The position numbers and the translations under genes were made by a program. From positions 1 to 60,011 of the forward strand of contig NZ_JADEXE010000006.1 in NCBI RefSeq assembly GCF_015207265.1: 60,011 bases of DNA. The letters are read 5' to 3'. This DNA comes from Nodosilinea sp. LEGE 07298 (GTDB lineage: Bacteria; Cyanobacteriota; Cyanobacteriia; Phormidesmidales; Phormidesmidaceae). The stretch's first letter is position 1. Every line of letters begins with the position of its first letter. The notes under the pieces were generated by a model, which worked only from the letters and a program-made list of their open reading frames with translations, made no database searches and had not been told where the DNA came from. Of this stretch, positions 59,939-60,011 are shown one piece after another.

Positions 59939-60011
59939 GGTGCTTTTGGATGGGAAATAGGTCGAGGACGTTGCGATCGCGCAGGCCCCTAGGGGAGGGT
60001 TGCCCCAGGGG

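Noticed and set aside
1-60011. tRNA or rRNA genes
   Set aside because: No cloverleaf-like sequence with a GTTCGA-type T arm and no rRNA core sequence was noticed on either strand while reading; a covariance-model scan would settle it.

Overview
The window is cyanobacterial DNA. The HIP1 octamer GCGATCGC recurs throughout, and the genes include a cyAbrB-type regulator, Uma2/DUF820, very long PAS/GAF sensor proteins, an NB-ARC/WD40 protein and cyanobacterial-style IS families. Gene flavour suggests a filamentous Leptolyngbya/Nodosilinea-like organism, but the genus cannot be fixed from this window. The mobilisation and partition genes at the right end make a plasmid, or an element integrated from one, plausible. 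Whether the whole window is plasmid cannot be decided.

Layout. (1) 0-30.8 kb is a signalling region. It holds four large GGDEF and/or EAL proteins of the second messenger c-di-GMP on the minus strand up to 24 kb, a fifth (REC-PAS-GGDEF-EAL) at 27-29 kb, and three histidine kinases. Much has been broken by mobile elements: truncated sensor genes, kinase and EAL fragments, an RND-pump fragment, a group II intron 3' remnant with two domain-V copies, and pieces of IS1-, IS3-, IS4-, IS5-, IS66- and ISKra4-like elements. (2) 30.8-33 kb has a small Cys-rich protein and a PLP-dependent amino-acid decarboxylase with an extra C-terminal domain. (3) 33.4-36.7 kb is a pile of IS fragments around one complete ISL3-family element. 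(4) 36.8-40.7 kb is a large STAND (NB-ARC) protein with about 16 WD40 repeats and a very recent 252-bp internal duplication. (5) 40.8-46.7 kb, minus strand, is the most interesting part: a five-gene run encoding a MurA-like enolpyruvyl transferase, a radical SAM enzyme (4-bp gene overlap), an EamA exporter, a TauD-type Fe(II)/2-oxoglutarate oxygenase and a ComB-family phosphatase. This order of chemistries matches the early steps to octosyl-acid-type high-carbon nucleosides (nikkomycin/polyoxin logic) and may be an undescribed cyanobacterial natural-product pathway.

(6) 47.3-54.4 kb is a plasmid-type module. A MOBP-like relaxase and its small accessory protein run left. About 21 short repeats follow, spaced 33 or 44 bp apart (11 bp, one helical turn, difference). 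To their right run a putative repeat-binding protein, a ParA/TraL/StbB-like ATPase and a coiled-coil membrane protein. Then come cyAbrB and, convergent with it, a 638-residue tyrosine-recombinase-like protein with protelomerase (telomere resolvase) features. (7) 54.6-60 kb carries a UmuD gene separated from a UmuC 3' remnant, an Uma2 protein, a cluster of four small hairpins, a small HTH regulator, a pair of divergent paralogous small proteins of unknown function and a repeated 75-bp promoter-like block.

The left-hand genes are joined by c-di-GMP turnover, the 40.8-46.7 kb genes by a proposed biosynthesis-and-export pathway, and the 47-54 kb genes by DNA transfer, partition and replicon processing.
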